A stretch of 64,000 nt of DNA from an uncultured Prevotellaceae bacterium (GTDB lineage Bacteria > Bacteroidota > Bacteroidia > Bacteroidales > Bacteroidaceae), in assembly GCA_946415365.1 (NCBI GenBank), contig CAMKSE010000002.1, forward strand, positions 248,001 through 312,000, in the 5' to 3' direction. Positions within the stretch are counted from its first letter, which is position 1, and each line of letters begins with the position of its first letter. The notes beneath the pieces were generated by a model. The model ran no database searches, was not told the origin of the DNA, and worked only from the letters and a program-made list of their open reading frames with translations. Both the position numbers and the translations under genes were made by a program. This document shows positions 52,660 through 60,893 of the stretch, in pieces.

Positions 52660-52667
52660 CAAAGTTA
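52660..52667 (-). promoter_or_regulatory. -7 box (TAACTTTG) for surE-lpxB
   Basis: Minus-strand TGTAACTTTGCAG lies 21 bases before the surE ATG. Confidence 0.65.
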
Positions 52668-52671
52668 CAAA

Positions 52672-52706
52672 TAATTCCTAATTCCTAATCCCTAATTCCT
52701 AATAAT
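52672..52706. repeat. tandem heptads, unit TAATTCC (5 copies)
   Basis: TAATTCC, TAATTCC, TAATCCC, TAATTCC, TAATAAT lie between the divergent surE and parA promoters and end at the parA -7 box. Confidence 0.75.
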
Positions 52707-52710
52707 TTTG

Positions 52711-52718
52711 TAACTTTG
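52711..52718 (+). promoter_or_regulatory. -7 box (TAACTTTG) for parA-parB
   Basis: TAACTTTGTGGCC lies 41 bases before the parA ATG. Confidence 0.6.
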
Positions 52719-52759
52719 TGGCCAAATTTCTCATAATTTCAAGATTAAAGAAGAACAAG

Positions 52760-53524
52760 ATGGGTAAAATTATTGCATTAGCAAACCAAAAGGGTGGCGT
52801 AGGAAAAACAACCACCACCATAAATCTGGCAGCTTCGCTCGCAACACTTGAAAAGACGGTGTTGGTGGTGGATGCTGATCCGCAGGCCAATGCCTCCAGC
52901 GGTCTTGGCGTTGACATCACGAAAGTGGAATGTTCGATATACGAGTGCATCATCAACAATACTGATGTTCATGAAGCCATCTATACCACCGACATCGACG
53001 GTCTGGACATCATACCAAGCCACATCGACCTGGTAGGTGCAGAGATCGAGATGCTGAACCTGGAAAGCAGGGAGAGGATTCTGAAGAAGTTGCTTGCACC
53101 AGTGGAAAAAGAGTACGACTATATCCTTATTGATTGCTCTCCTTCGTTGGGACTGATCACGGTGAACGCCCTGACGGCAGCCAACTCAGTGATTATTCCC
53201 GTGCAATGTGAATATTTCGCACTGGAAGGTATCAGCAAACTGCTCAACACGATCAAGATCATCAAGAACAAGCTGAATCCCCAGCTGGAGATCGAGGGAT
53301 TCCTACTGACGATGTACGATAGCCGTCTGCGCCTGGCCAACCAGATCTACGACGAGGTAAAGCGCCACTTCCAGGAGTTGGTATTCAAGACCGTCATCCA
53401 GCGTAACGTGAAACTCTCAGAGAGTCCGAGCCACGGTCTGCCCGTGATCCTCTATGACGCTGACTCCACTGGAGCCAAGAACCACTTGGCTCTCGCCCGT
53501 GAAATCATCCACAAAAACCAATAA
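52760..53524 (+). CDS. parA: chromosome partitioning ATPase ParA (Soj)
   Basis: A 254-residue deviant Walker ATPase: ANQKGGVGKTTTTINL at 8-23 with the signature Lys, VLVVDADPQANAS, and IDCSPSLG. With ParB it segregates the origin region. The ATG at 52760 (MGKIIALANQKGG) is preferred to an upstream frame extension. parB follows after 3 bases. Length and gene order indicate the chromosomal, not plasmid, type. Confidence 0.96.
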   Translation: MGKIIALANQKGGVGKTTTTINLAASLATLEKTVLVVDADPQANASSGLGVDITKVECSIYECIINNTDVHEAIYTTDIDGLDIIPSHIDLVGAEIEMLNLESRERILKKLLAPVEKEYDYILIDCSPSLGLITVNALTAANSVIIPVQCEYFALEGISKLLNTIKIIKNKLNPQLEIEGFLLTMYDSRLRLANQIYDEVKRHFQELVFKTVIQRNVKLSESPSHGLPVILYDADSTGAKNHLALAREIIHKNQ

Positions 53525-53527
53525 ACA

Positions 53528-54454
53528 ATGGCTGTAAAGAAGAAATACGACCGTAATGTGCTGGGCCGGGGACTGGATAGCATCGGCACAGGCAAGGGGC
53601 GCGGCCTTGATGCGCTGATAGACACCAGCGATGTGATGGCTCAAGGCTCCTCAAACCTGAATGAGATTGCCATCAATATGATCTCCCCCAACCCGAACCA
53701 GCCAAGAACAGACTTTGATGAGACTGCACTTCAGGAACTGGCCGCCAGTATCAAGGAGATAGGCATCATCACGCCCGTCACCCTCAGACAGACCGGAGAG
53801 CATGAATACCAGATCATTGCCGGTGAACGACGCTGGAGGGCAGCATCTCTCGCAGGGCTCACATCCATACCCGCCTATATCCGTACTGCTGAGGACGAGA
53901 AGGTGATGGAGATGGCACTGGTGGAAAATATCCAGCGTGAAGACCTGAACCCCATAGAGATTGCACTGGCCTACCAACATCTGTCAGAGGCTACGGGTCT
54001 GACACAGGAGAAGATCTCTGCCCGCGTGGGCAAGAGCCGTACGTCGATTACCAACTATATGCGACTGCTCAAACTCCCCGCACAGATACAGATGGCCTTG
54101 AAGAACAAAGAGATTGACATGGGACACGCCCGTGCCCTGCTGGCCATAGACAGTCCGTCGACACAACTTAAGTTGTTCAAGGAGATCCAGCGCAACGGCT
54201 ATTCTGTACGTAAGGTAGAGGAAATCGTGCAGCAGTTGAAGAACGGTGAGACCATCCAGGCTGTCAAGAAGTCTGTGCCCAGCAGCCAACTGCCACTGGA
54301 GTACAGCATCCTGCGCGACCGCCTGTCGGAGCTCTTCAAGGTAAAGGTGCAGATGAGCTGCTCCCCTCAGGGCAAAGGCAAGATCAGTATACCGTTCACC
54401 AATGAGGAAGAACTGGAATATGTGATGGGCATCCTCGACAAGATGAAGAATTAA
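53528..54454 (+). CDS. parB: chromosome partitioning protein ParB
   Basis: A 308-residue CTP-dependent clamp that loads at parS sites. The N-terminal motif is NPNQPRTDFDETALQELAAS, with the CTP-binding GERRWRAA and ENIQREDLNPIEIA. The helix-turn-helix is EKISARVGKSRTSITNYMRL. A C-terminal dimerisation region ends EYVMGILDKMKN. It is cotranscribed with parA. No clear parS palindrome was noticed nearby. Confidence 0.95.
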   Translation: MAVKKKYDRNVLGRGLDSIGTGKGRGLDALIDTSDVMAQGSSNLNEIAINMISPNPNQPRTDFDETALQELAASIKEIGIITPVTLRQTGEHEYQIIAGERRWRAASLAGLTSIPAYIRTAEDEKVMEMALVENIQREDLNPIEIALAYQHLSEATGLTQEKISARVGKSRTSITNYMRLLKLPAQIQMALKNKEIDMGHARALLAIDSPSTQLKLFKEIQRNGYSVRKVEEIVQQLKNGETIQAVKKSVPSSQLPLEYSILRDRLSELFKVKVQMSCSPQGKGKISIPFTNEEELEYVMGILDKMKN

Positions 54455-54461
54455 GAGGCTT

Positions 54462-55163
54462 TTGGATACGACGACGCGACATATCACCACATACCTGCGG
54501 TTCATCATCGCCACACTCCTGTTGCTGGCAGGAAGCCAGAAGGCAATGACGCAGGACATAATAGGTACCGACAGCCTGTCAGATATCAAAGGCGCTGAGG
54601 TGTCGGTGGTCGTTGACACGACTCTCCAGCAGAAGGAGCTGATCGACAAATGGTCGACATGGCGTCCCAATCCGAAACGCGCCCTGTGGCTGGCACTCGT
54701 CATCCCCGGTGGGGGACAGATATACAATAGGAAATACTGGAAACTGCCCATCGTATATGGAGGATTCATCGGCTGCCTGTATGCCATGAACTGGAACAAC
54801 ACCATGTACAAGGATTACTCGCAGGCATTCATCGACCTGTCGGACAACGACCCGGGCACGCAGAGCTATAACCAGTTTCTGCACCTGGGTGTACAGATTA
54901 CTCCCGCGAATGAGGATCGCTATAAAGATATCTTCAAGAAGCGAAGAGACAAGTTCAGACGTTGGCGCGACCTGAGTTTCTTCGTATTGGTGGGAGTATA
55001 TGCGCTGTCGGTCATCGATGCATACGTTGACGCTGAATTGTCGGAATTCGACATCTCCGATGACCTGAGTCTGAGGATTGAGCCTACGATCATGAACAAC
55101 CGTTCGTCGGGCAATCCGATAGACAACTCCTCAATAGGACTGCAATGCAGTTTAAACTTTTGA
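54462..55163 (+). CDS. DUF5683 domain membrane protein
   Basis: A 233-residue protein with a TTG start (the only reasonable one) 8 bases after parB. The signal/TM segment is LRFIIATLLLLAGSQKA. The DUF5683 region is WRPNPKRALWLALVIPGGGQIYNRKYWKLPIVYGGFIGC (two short stretches shown as one line of motifs: PGGGQIYNRKYWKLP is the core), then a second helix SFFVLVGVYALSVIDAYVDA. The family is common next to parAB and mltD in Bacteroidetes; its role is unknown. Confidence 0.87.
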   Translation: MDTTTRHITTYLRFIIATLLLLAGSQKAMTQDIIGTDSLSDIKGAEVSVVVDTTLQQKELIDKWSTWRPNPKRALWLALVIPGGGQIYNRKYWKLPIVYGGFIGCLYAMNWNNTMYKDYSQAFIDLSDNDPGTQSYNQFLHLGVQITPANEDRYKDIFKKRRDKFRRWRDLSFFVLVGVYALSVIDAYVDAELSEFDISDDLSLRIEPTIMNNRSSGNPIDNSSIGLQCSLNF

Positions 55164-55209
55164 GATTTGAACATTGATAATTGAACACTGAAATTAAAGA
55201 GATATAAGA

Positions 55210-56712
55210 ATGAAGAAGAAACTGATGATCATCCTCGCCGTCACCTTCCTGGCAGGTAATACCGGCATATATGCACAAGTAGTGAAAACCGACGTACCTA
55301 CAGAAATAGAAGAAGAGGATGAGGACTTCGACGATGAGGACGAGGACCTCGAGGACGAGGACCTCGAGGACGAAGACAGTCAGGAGATACTCGGCGAAGA
55401 CGAGTTTGCCGTCACTGATGAGGAAGGCAACGAGGAACTCATTGAATTCCCCGAGGCCATGACCTACGACCTCGACAGCCTGCTGAACCTTTACATGTCG
55501 AAGACCTATCTCGGTACGCCCGGCGACTGCGAGATGAAGAACGAGAACCCCACCTATCCCCGTGAGGTGTATATCGAACGTCTTAGCCGCATCCCCTCGG
55601 TGATGGAACTCGCATATAACGACATTGTGCAACGGTTCATCGACAGATACAGCGGACGACTGCGCTATTCCGTCAGCTACCTCTTAGGAGCAGCAAACTT
55701 CTACATCCCCATCTTCGAGGAGGCGCTGGAAGCCTACCAGTTACCACTGGAGTTGAAATACCTACCTATCATCGAGTCGGCCCTGAACCCGAAGGCCGTG
55801 TCAAGAGCCGGTGCCGCAGGCCTCTGGCAGTTCATGCCCGGCACAGGAAAACAATACGGGCTGGAATTGAACTCACTCGTGGACGAACGCAGGGACCCCG
55901 TGAAATCATCGTATGCTGCAGCACGCTATCTGCGCGACCTGTACAAGATTTTCGGCGACTGGAATCTGGTAATTGCCGCTTATAACTGTGGTCCTGAGAA
56001 CATCAACAAGGCCATCCGCCGCTATCGTGCCGCCAAGGGACGTACCCAGGAAGACGAGACCATTACGGCAGCAGACAAGGACTACTGGCAGATCTATCCC
56101 TACCTGCCGGCAGAGACCCGCGGCTATGTACCCGCCTTCATCGCCGCAAACTATATCATGACATATTACTGCGAACACAATATCTGTCCGATGACCACCA
56201 ATCTGCCGGCACAGACGGATACGGTCATGGTGCATCGGGACGTACATCTGGAACAGATAGCAGGAGTGATCGGCACAAACATTGACTTGCTGAAATCACT
56301 GAACCCCGAATACCGTCGTGACATCGTGCCTGGTAACACCAAGCCCAGTCCCATACGTCTTCCATTGGCAGACAGTGGGAAATTCATCGACAACGAAGAC
56401 TCGATCTATAACTATCGGACCAGTGAACTGCTGACAAAGCGGGCTGTTGTAGATGTGAACGACGACGTGCCCACCTTCTCCCGTAGCAAGAGGTCGTATA
56501 GCCGCAGAAGCGCTCGCAACGGCAGCCGTCGTTCGGCACGTAACTCCCGTCGTGGAAGCAGGTCGTCTTCGAGAGGCTCTGTGACCATCCAAAAAGGACA
56601 GACGCTGTCGCAGATTGCCAAGCGCAACGGCACGACTGTGGAGAAACTACGCAGACTGAATGGCATCAAGGGCAACAATATCCAAGCCGGAAAGAAGTTA
56701 AGAGTCAGATAA
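55210..56712 (+). CDS. MltD-like membrane-bound lytic murein transglycosylase with LysM
   Basis: A 500-residue cell-wall enzyme with signal MKKKLMIILAVTFLAGNTGIYAQ. The SLT domain has catalytic Glu189 in IIESALNPKA, then GAAGLWQFMPGTG and AYNCGPENI. One LysM domain is at 457-500 (VTIQKGQTLSQIAKRNGTTV). Two charge-biased regions are unusual: an acidic stretch of Glu/Asp repeats at 31-78, and an Arg/Ser-rich linker at about 422-456 before LysM. Degenerate heptads (ATTTGAAC, ATTGATA, ATTGAAC, ACTGAAA) precede the gene. Confidence 0.93.
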   Translation: MKKKLMIILAVTFLAGNTGIYAQVVKTDVPTEIEEEDEDFDDEDEDLEDEDLEDEDSQEILGEDEFAVTDEEGNEELIEFPEAMTYDLDSLLNLYMSKTYLGTPGDCEMKNENPTYPREVYIERLSRIPSVMELAYNDIVQRFIDRYSGRLRYSVSYLLGAANFYIPIFEEALEAYQLPLELKYLPIIESALNPKAVSRAGAAGLWQFMPGTGKQYGLELNSLVDERRDPVKSSYAAARYLRDLYKIFGDWNLVIAAYNCGPENINKAIRRYRAAKGRTQEDETITAADKDYWQIYPYLPAETRGYVPAFIAANYIMTYYCEHNICPMTTNLPAQTDTVMVHRDVHLEQIAGVIGTNIDLLKSLNPEYRRDIVPGNTKPSPIRLPLADSGKFIDNEDSIYNYRTSELLTKRAVVDVNDDVPTFSRSKRSYSRRSARNGSRRSARNSRRGSRSSSRGSVTIQKGQTLSQIAKRNGTTVEKLRRLNGIKGNNIQAGKKLRVR

Positions 56713-56740
56713 GAGAATTTATTGAATAGGAGGGGATGAT

Positions 56741-59005
56741 ATGGATGTGGAAGAACTAAAAGTGCAGGAAGAAGCCGATGAGCAACTCATCAATGATGCG
56801 TTCCAGAAACTGTTGGACGATTACCTCTCTTCGCGACACCGTAAGAAAGTAGACCTCATCACCAAGGCGTTCAACTTTGCGCGCCAGGCCCATAAGGGTG
56901 TGCGAAGACTCTCGGGTGAGCCATATATCATGCATCCCATAGCCGTGGCCCAGATTGCCTGTTCAGAGATCGGACTAGGTTCGACGAGTATCTGCTCCGC
57001 ACTCTTGCACGACGTGGTGGAAGATACCGACTATACGGTTGAGGACATTGAAAACATCTTCGGCTCGAAGATAGCGCAGATCGTTGACGGACTGACTAAG
57101 ATCAGTGGCGGTATCTTCGGTGAGCAAGCCTCTGCACAAGCAGAGAACTTCAAGAAACTGCTGTTGACGATGAGCGATGACATACGCGTGATTCTCATTA
57201 AGATCTGCGACCGTCTGCACAACATGCGCACCCTCGACTCTCAGCCCGCCAGCAAACAATATAAGATTGCAGGTGAGACACTATATATCTATGCTCCGCT
57301 GGCAAACCGTCTGGGTCTGAACAAGATCAAGTCCGAACTTGAGAACCTCAGTTTCAAATTCGAGCATCCTGATGAATTTGCCAAGATAGAGTCAAAACTT
57401 GAGTCGACACATGCCTCACGCCACGAACTATTCGACCAGTTCACGGCTCCCATCAAGGAGTCGCTGCAGAAGATGGGCATCCAGTATGAGATCAAGGAAA
57501 GAGTGAAGAGCCCCTACTCTATCTGGAACAAGATGCAGAACAAGCACGTGACGTTCGAGGAGATTTACGACATCCTCGCCGTACGCATCATCTTCACGCC
57601 AAAGGTGAGGGAGGAGGAAGTAAATGAGTGCTTCAACATCTATGTGGCCATTTCGAAGATCTACAAATCCCACCCAGATCGTCTGCGCGACTGGCTCTCT
57701 CACCCGAAGGCCAACGGCTATCAGGCGTTGCACGTCACCCTGATGTCTAAACAAGGTCGGTGGATAGAGGTCCAGATTCGTTCCGACCGTATGGACGAGG
57801 TTGCAGAACAGGGATTCGCTGCCCACTGGAAATACAAGGACGGCGTGGAAGAGGAATACACGGAGGACGAGAACGAACTGAACGACTGGTTGCACACCAT
57901 CAAGGAGATTCTCGACGACCCCCAGCCCGACGCCATGGATTTCCTCGACACCATCAAACTGAACCTTTTTGCCAGTGAGATATTCGTATTCACGCCGAAA
58001 GGAGAGATCCGTACACTGCCAGCCGACTGTACTGCTCTCGACTTCGCTTTCTCCATACACACCTTCCTCGGGAGCCACTGTATAGGAGCGAAGGTGAACC
58101 ACAAATTGGTGCCGCTGAGTCATAAGCTACAGAGCGGTGACCAGGTTGAGATTCTTACTTCAAAGTCGCAGCACGTCAGTCCCTCCTGGATCAACTTCGT
58201 ATCTACGGCAAAAGCCAAGGGAAAGATCCAAGCTATACTCAGACGGGACAACCGTGAGGTACAGCGTAGGGGAGAAGAAACCCTCAATGCTTTCCTTGAG
58301 AAAAACAATCTGGAGCCTAGCCTCGCTCTGGCAGACCGTCTGGCAGAATTCCACGACTACGCTAAGCGCAGTGAGTTCTATCAGGCTATTGGAGAGAAAA
58401 TCGTCATACTTGGAGAGAAAGACCTGGACGAACTAAACGGGAAGAACAAAAATGCCGAGAAAAGTGGCTGGCGCAAATATGTGCCATTTATCGGAAAAAA
58501 GAAAGAGGAAGAAGCACCCAAACAGGAACTGTTCATCGTGCCAGAGAAGTTCAACCGTAAGAAGCCCATCTATATCAACGAGGAGAATATCAAGCAATAT
58601 AAGTTTGCCAGTTGTTGTCATCCTATTCCCGGTGACGACGCTCTGGGCTATATCAACAACAAGAACCAGATAGAGATCCACAAACGCGACTGTCCTGTTG
58701 CCGCCAAACTCAAGACCAGTTTCGGCAACCGTATCATCGACATCAAATGGGACATGCACAAAAAACTCTATTTTGACGCATCTATACGTCTGGGAGGCAT
58801 CGACCGCGTGGGAATGCTCAACGAGATCACACAGATTATCTCCTCACAGATGAACGTCAACATCCATAAGATATCCATCACCTGCGAAGACGGTGTATTC
58901 GAAGGCAACATCCAGTTGCATGTACACGACCGCGAGGACATGAAGACGATTATAAACAACCTCAAGTCCGTAGCCGATCTAAAAGAGATTTCTGAAATCC
59001 TTTAG
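56741..59005 (+). CDS. spoT: bifunctional (p)ppGpp synthetase/hydrolase (RelA/SpoT)
   Basis: A 754-residue stringent-response enzyme. The hydrolase HD domain is intact (YIMHP at 62-66, LLHDVVEDT at 88-96). The synthetase domain has YDILAVRIIF, HPKANGYQALHV and EVQIRSDRMDEVAEQGFAAHW. A TGS domain (VFTPKGEIRTLPADCTALDF), a Cys-containing helical region (FASCCHPIPGD) and a C-terminal ACT domain (LGGIDRVGMLNEITQIISSQ) follow. With both domains intact it should make and destroy (p)ppGpp. It follows mltD by 28 bases. Confidence 0.96.
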   Translation: MDVEELKVQEEADEQLINDAFQKLLDDYLSSRHRKKVDLITKAFNFARQAHKGVRRLSGEPYIMHPIAVAQIACSEIGLGSTSICSALLHDVVEDTDYTVEDIENIFGSKIAQIVDGLTKISGGIFGEQASAQAENFKKLLLTMSDDIRVILIKICDRLHNMRTLDSQPASKQYKIAGETLYIYAPLANRLGLNKIKSELENLSFKFEHPDEFAKIESKLESTHASRHELFDQFTAPIKESLQKMGIQYEIKERVKSPYSIWNKMQNKHVTFEEIYDILAVRIIFTPKVREEEVNECFNIYVAISKIYKSHPDRLRDWLSHPKANGYQALHVTLMSKQGRWIEVQIRSDRMDEVAEQGFAAHWKYKDGVEEEYTEDENELNDWLHTIKEILDDPQPDAMDFLDTIKLNLFASEIFVFTPKGEIRTLPADCTALDFAFSIHTFLGSHCIGAKVNHKLVPLSHKLQSGDQVEILTSKSQHVSPSWINFVSTAKAKGKIQAILRRDNREVQRRGEETLNAFLEKNNLEPSLALADRLAEFHDYAKRSEFYQAIGEKIVILGEKDLDELNGKNKNAEKSGWRKYVPFIGKKKEEEAPKQELFIVPEKFNRKKPIYINEENIKQYKFASCCHPIPGDDALGYINNKNQIEIHKRDCPVAAKLKTSFGNRIIDIKWDMHKKLYFDASIRLGGIDRVGMLNEITQIISSQMNVNIHKISITCEDGVFEGNIQLHVHDREDMKTIINNLKSVADLKEISEIL

Positions 59006-59016
59006 CGGGCTACGCC

Positions 59017-59141
59017 CTAAATGATAAATGATAAATGATAAACGATAAATCTTACAAACGCATGAAGGAAATCATTGCTAAATACAATCTAAGAATGACG
59101 ATCATATGTTTATCATTCATCATTTATCATTCATCATTTAG
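59017..59141. repeat. inverted heptad-repeat element between spoT and the pectinesterase
   Basis: Two 33-bp arms built from ATGATAA/ATGATGA heptads (59017-59049 and 59109-59141) are inverted copies with about three mismatches, 59 bases apart. The left arm offers several ATG codons. The right arm encodes part of the pectinesterase signal peptide (SFIIYHSSF). Architecture matches the element after recQ. Confidence 0.8.
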
Positions 59142-60090
59142 CGAAGCGCAAGCCGCCGGGAAGTACGACAATCCCGACACCATCGTAGTGGCACGCGATG
59201 GAACAGGTGAGTTCCGTACTATAGACGATGCCATTGAGGTGTGCAGGGCATTCATGGACTATCATAAGGTTATATATATAAAGAAAGGTATTTATAAGGA
59301 GAAGCTCGTCATCCCCTCCTGGTTACAGAACATCGAACTGTGTGGTGAAGATGCTGAGAACACCATCATCACCTACGACGACCATGCTAATATTAAAGTG
59401 CTTTTAGGTACGGCAGAGCCACGCATTCAGCCGATGGGTACCTTCCGGACCTATACCCTCAAGATTGAAGGCAACGATATCACGCTGAAGAACCTGACCA
59501 TAGAGAACAACTCGGCAAGGCTCGGACAAGCCGTATCACTACATACCGAGGGCGACCGCATCAAGGTTATCAATTGTCGTATCATCGGCCATCAGGACAC
59601 AATCTATACGGGCGTGGCTGGTACCCGTCTCTTTTTCAAGGGCTGTTATATCTGTGGCACAACGGACTTTATCTTCGGCCCCTCAACAGCATGGTTTGAA
59701 GATTGTACCATCGAGAGCCTTTTAAACAGTTATGTCACCGCAGCCTCAACGCCAAAAGACCAACCTTACGGCTATATTTTCAACCATTGCCGTCTTATCG
59801 CTGCTGAAGGAGTGGACAAGGTCTACCTCGGACGTCCGTGGAGAGACTACGGCTATACGCTCTTCATGAACTGTGACCTAGGGCGTCATATTCGTCCTGA
59901 GGGTTGGCATCATTGGGAGAAGCAACGTGAACAGACGGCCCGCTACATAGAGTACAACAATCGTGGAGAGGGAGCTGCTACGAATAATCGCGTTGTCTGG
60001 AGTCGGCAACTGACAAAAAAAGAGGCAGACCAGATTACGCCTGCCTCAGTCTTCACTATTAATGACACTTGGAGCGACTACTGCAAGTAG
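59062..60090 (+). CDS. pectinesterase family protein
   Basis: A 342-residue secreted enzyme predicted to de-esterify homogalacturonan. The right-handed beta-helix motifs are present: GHQDT (Asp179, acid/base), GTTDFIFG (Asp202, nucleophile) and YLGRPWR (Arg258). The signal peptide (MTIICLSFIIYHSSFSEAQA, residues 12-31) is partly encoded by an inverted heptad repeat. The start is uncertain: ATG at 59035, 59062 or 59098. It is isolated from other pectin genes in this window and overlaps the convergent merR gene by 13 bases. Confidence 0.9.
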   Translation: MKEIIAKYNLRMTIICLSFIIYHSSFSEAQAAGKYDNPDTIVVARDGTGEFRTIDDAIEVCRAFMDYHKVIYIKKGIYKEKLVIPSWLQNIELCGEDAENTIITYDDHANIKVLLGTAEPRIQPMGTFRTYTLKIEGNDITLKNLTIENNSARLGQAVSLHTEGDRIKVINCRIIGHQDTIYTGVAGTRLFFKGCYICGTTDFIFGPSTAWFEDCTIESLLNSYVTAASTPKDQPYGYIFNHCRLIAAEGVDKVYLGRPWRDYGYTLFMNCDLGRHIRPEGWHHWEKQREQTARYIEYNNRGEGAATNNRVVWSRQLTKKEADQITPASVFTINDTWSDYCK

Positions 60091-60428
60091 TCGAGTTGTT
60101 TCTTAAGAGACTGCAGTTCAGACCTGATATCAATCAGCGAACTGAGCACTTCTGCCGTCTTGTCAGCACCCTTACGATTGGCGTTGATCATTTTCTTGGC
60201 TGCGGAAATCCTAAATCCACGCACCTTTACAAGGTTATGAATCAGGCGTATCTGCTCAATATCCTTCTCGGCATACTGACGAACTTTTGAGGGGCCACTG
60301 GTCTTCGGCCTAAGAAATGGAAACTCCTGCTCCCAATAACGGAGCGTACTCTCATTTAAATCAAACATCTCTGCAACCTCCCGGATGGAGTAGTAGAGTT
60401 TGAGGTTTTTGTTAAGATTTAGTGCCAT
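60078..60428 (-). CDS. MerR-family transcriptional regulator
   Basis: A 116-residue DNA-binding protein with the MerR helix-turn-helix YYSIREVAEMFDLNESTLRYWEQE...LRP, then a coiled-coil dimerisation helix (VLSSLIDIRSELQSLKKQLD). There are no cysteines, so it is not a classical metal sensor. It is divergent from the small membrane protein/TonB receptor pair, 70 bases between starts, and could regulate it. The short length without an effector domain is common for Bacteroidetes MerR proteins near core genes. Confidence 0.9.
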   Translation of the reverse strand: MALNLNKNLKLYYSIREVAEMFDLNESTLRYWEQEFPFLRPKTSGPSKVRQYAEKDIEQIRLIHNLVKVRGFRISAAKKMINANRKGADKTAEVLSSLIDIRSELQSLKKQLDYLQ

Positions 60429-60446
60429 ATTCACATTATTTTGGTG

Positions 60447-60454
60447 CAAAGATA
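60447..60454 (-). promoter_or_regulatory. -7 box (TATCTTTG) for the merR gene
   Basis: Minus-strand TATCTTTGCACC lies 18 bases before the merR ATG at 60428 and is back to back with the promoter at 60477. Confidence 0.65.
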
Positions 60455-60476
60455 CAAATTATTTTGGAATAATATA

Positions 60477-60484
60477 TAACTTTG
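60477..60484 (+). promoter_or_regulatory. -7 box (TAACTTTG) for the metal-uptake pair
   Basis: TAACTTTGCAACC lies 14 bases before the ATG at 60499, giving a short leader. Confidence 0.65.
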
Positions 60485-60498
60485 CAACCGAAAAAATT

Positions 60499-60846
60499 AT
60501 GAGACAGAAAAAAAGGCTAACATCAGCGTGGCTATTATTGTCGATTTTCGCTTCGATGATACTGCTCACTGGCTTGCACCACCACCAATCTACAGCCAAT
60601 CTGGCAGCTGACTGCGTGGAGTGTACACACCATATCCACCACTCTGGTCATTTTACTGCTGCAACAGAGCATGTTAACGATTGTGTGCTATGCCAGTTTC
60701 TCAGTCTCGTATATACGCCTGCTGCAACCTTACTGGTTGCCATACTTGTCTGTCTTACCACACGGGTAGTAACAAGTAACGTAAACTTCTTATGTTGTGA
60801 GGTAGGACAGTACGACTCAACCCGTGCCCCTCCATTCATTCTGTAA
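60499..60846 (+). CDS. His/Cys-rich small membrane protein
   Basis: A 115-residue protein with an N-terminal hydrophobic segment (AWLLLSIFASMILLTGL), a His-rich stretch (HHHQ; CVECTHHIHHSGH), a second CxxC (CVLC) and a second hydrophobic helix (AATLLVAILVCLTTRVVTS). The layout resembles small DUF2946-like or similar proteins encoded before metal TonB receptors. A metal-handling role (zinc or copper) is inferred from residues and from the neighbour gene 47 bases downstream. Confidence 0.75.
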   Translation: MRQKKRLTSAWLLLSIFASMILLTGLHHHQSTANLAADCVECTHHIHHSGHFTAATEHVNDCVLCQFLSLVYTPAATLLVAILVCLTTRVVTSNVNFLCCEVGQYDSTRAPPFIL

Positions 60847-60893
60847 TACCAGGAGACTTTACACATTATATATAATTATTACAGATAAACAGA

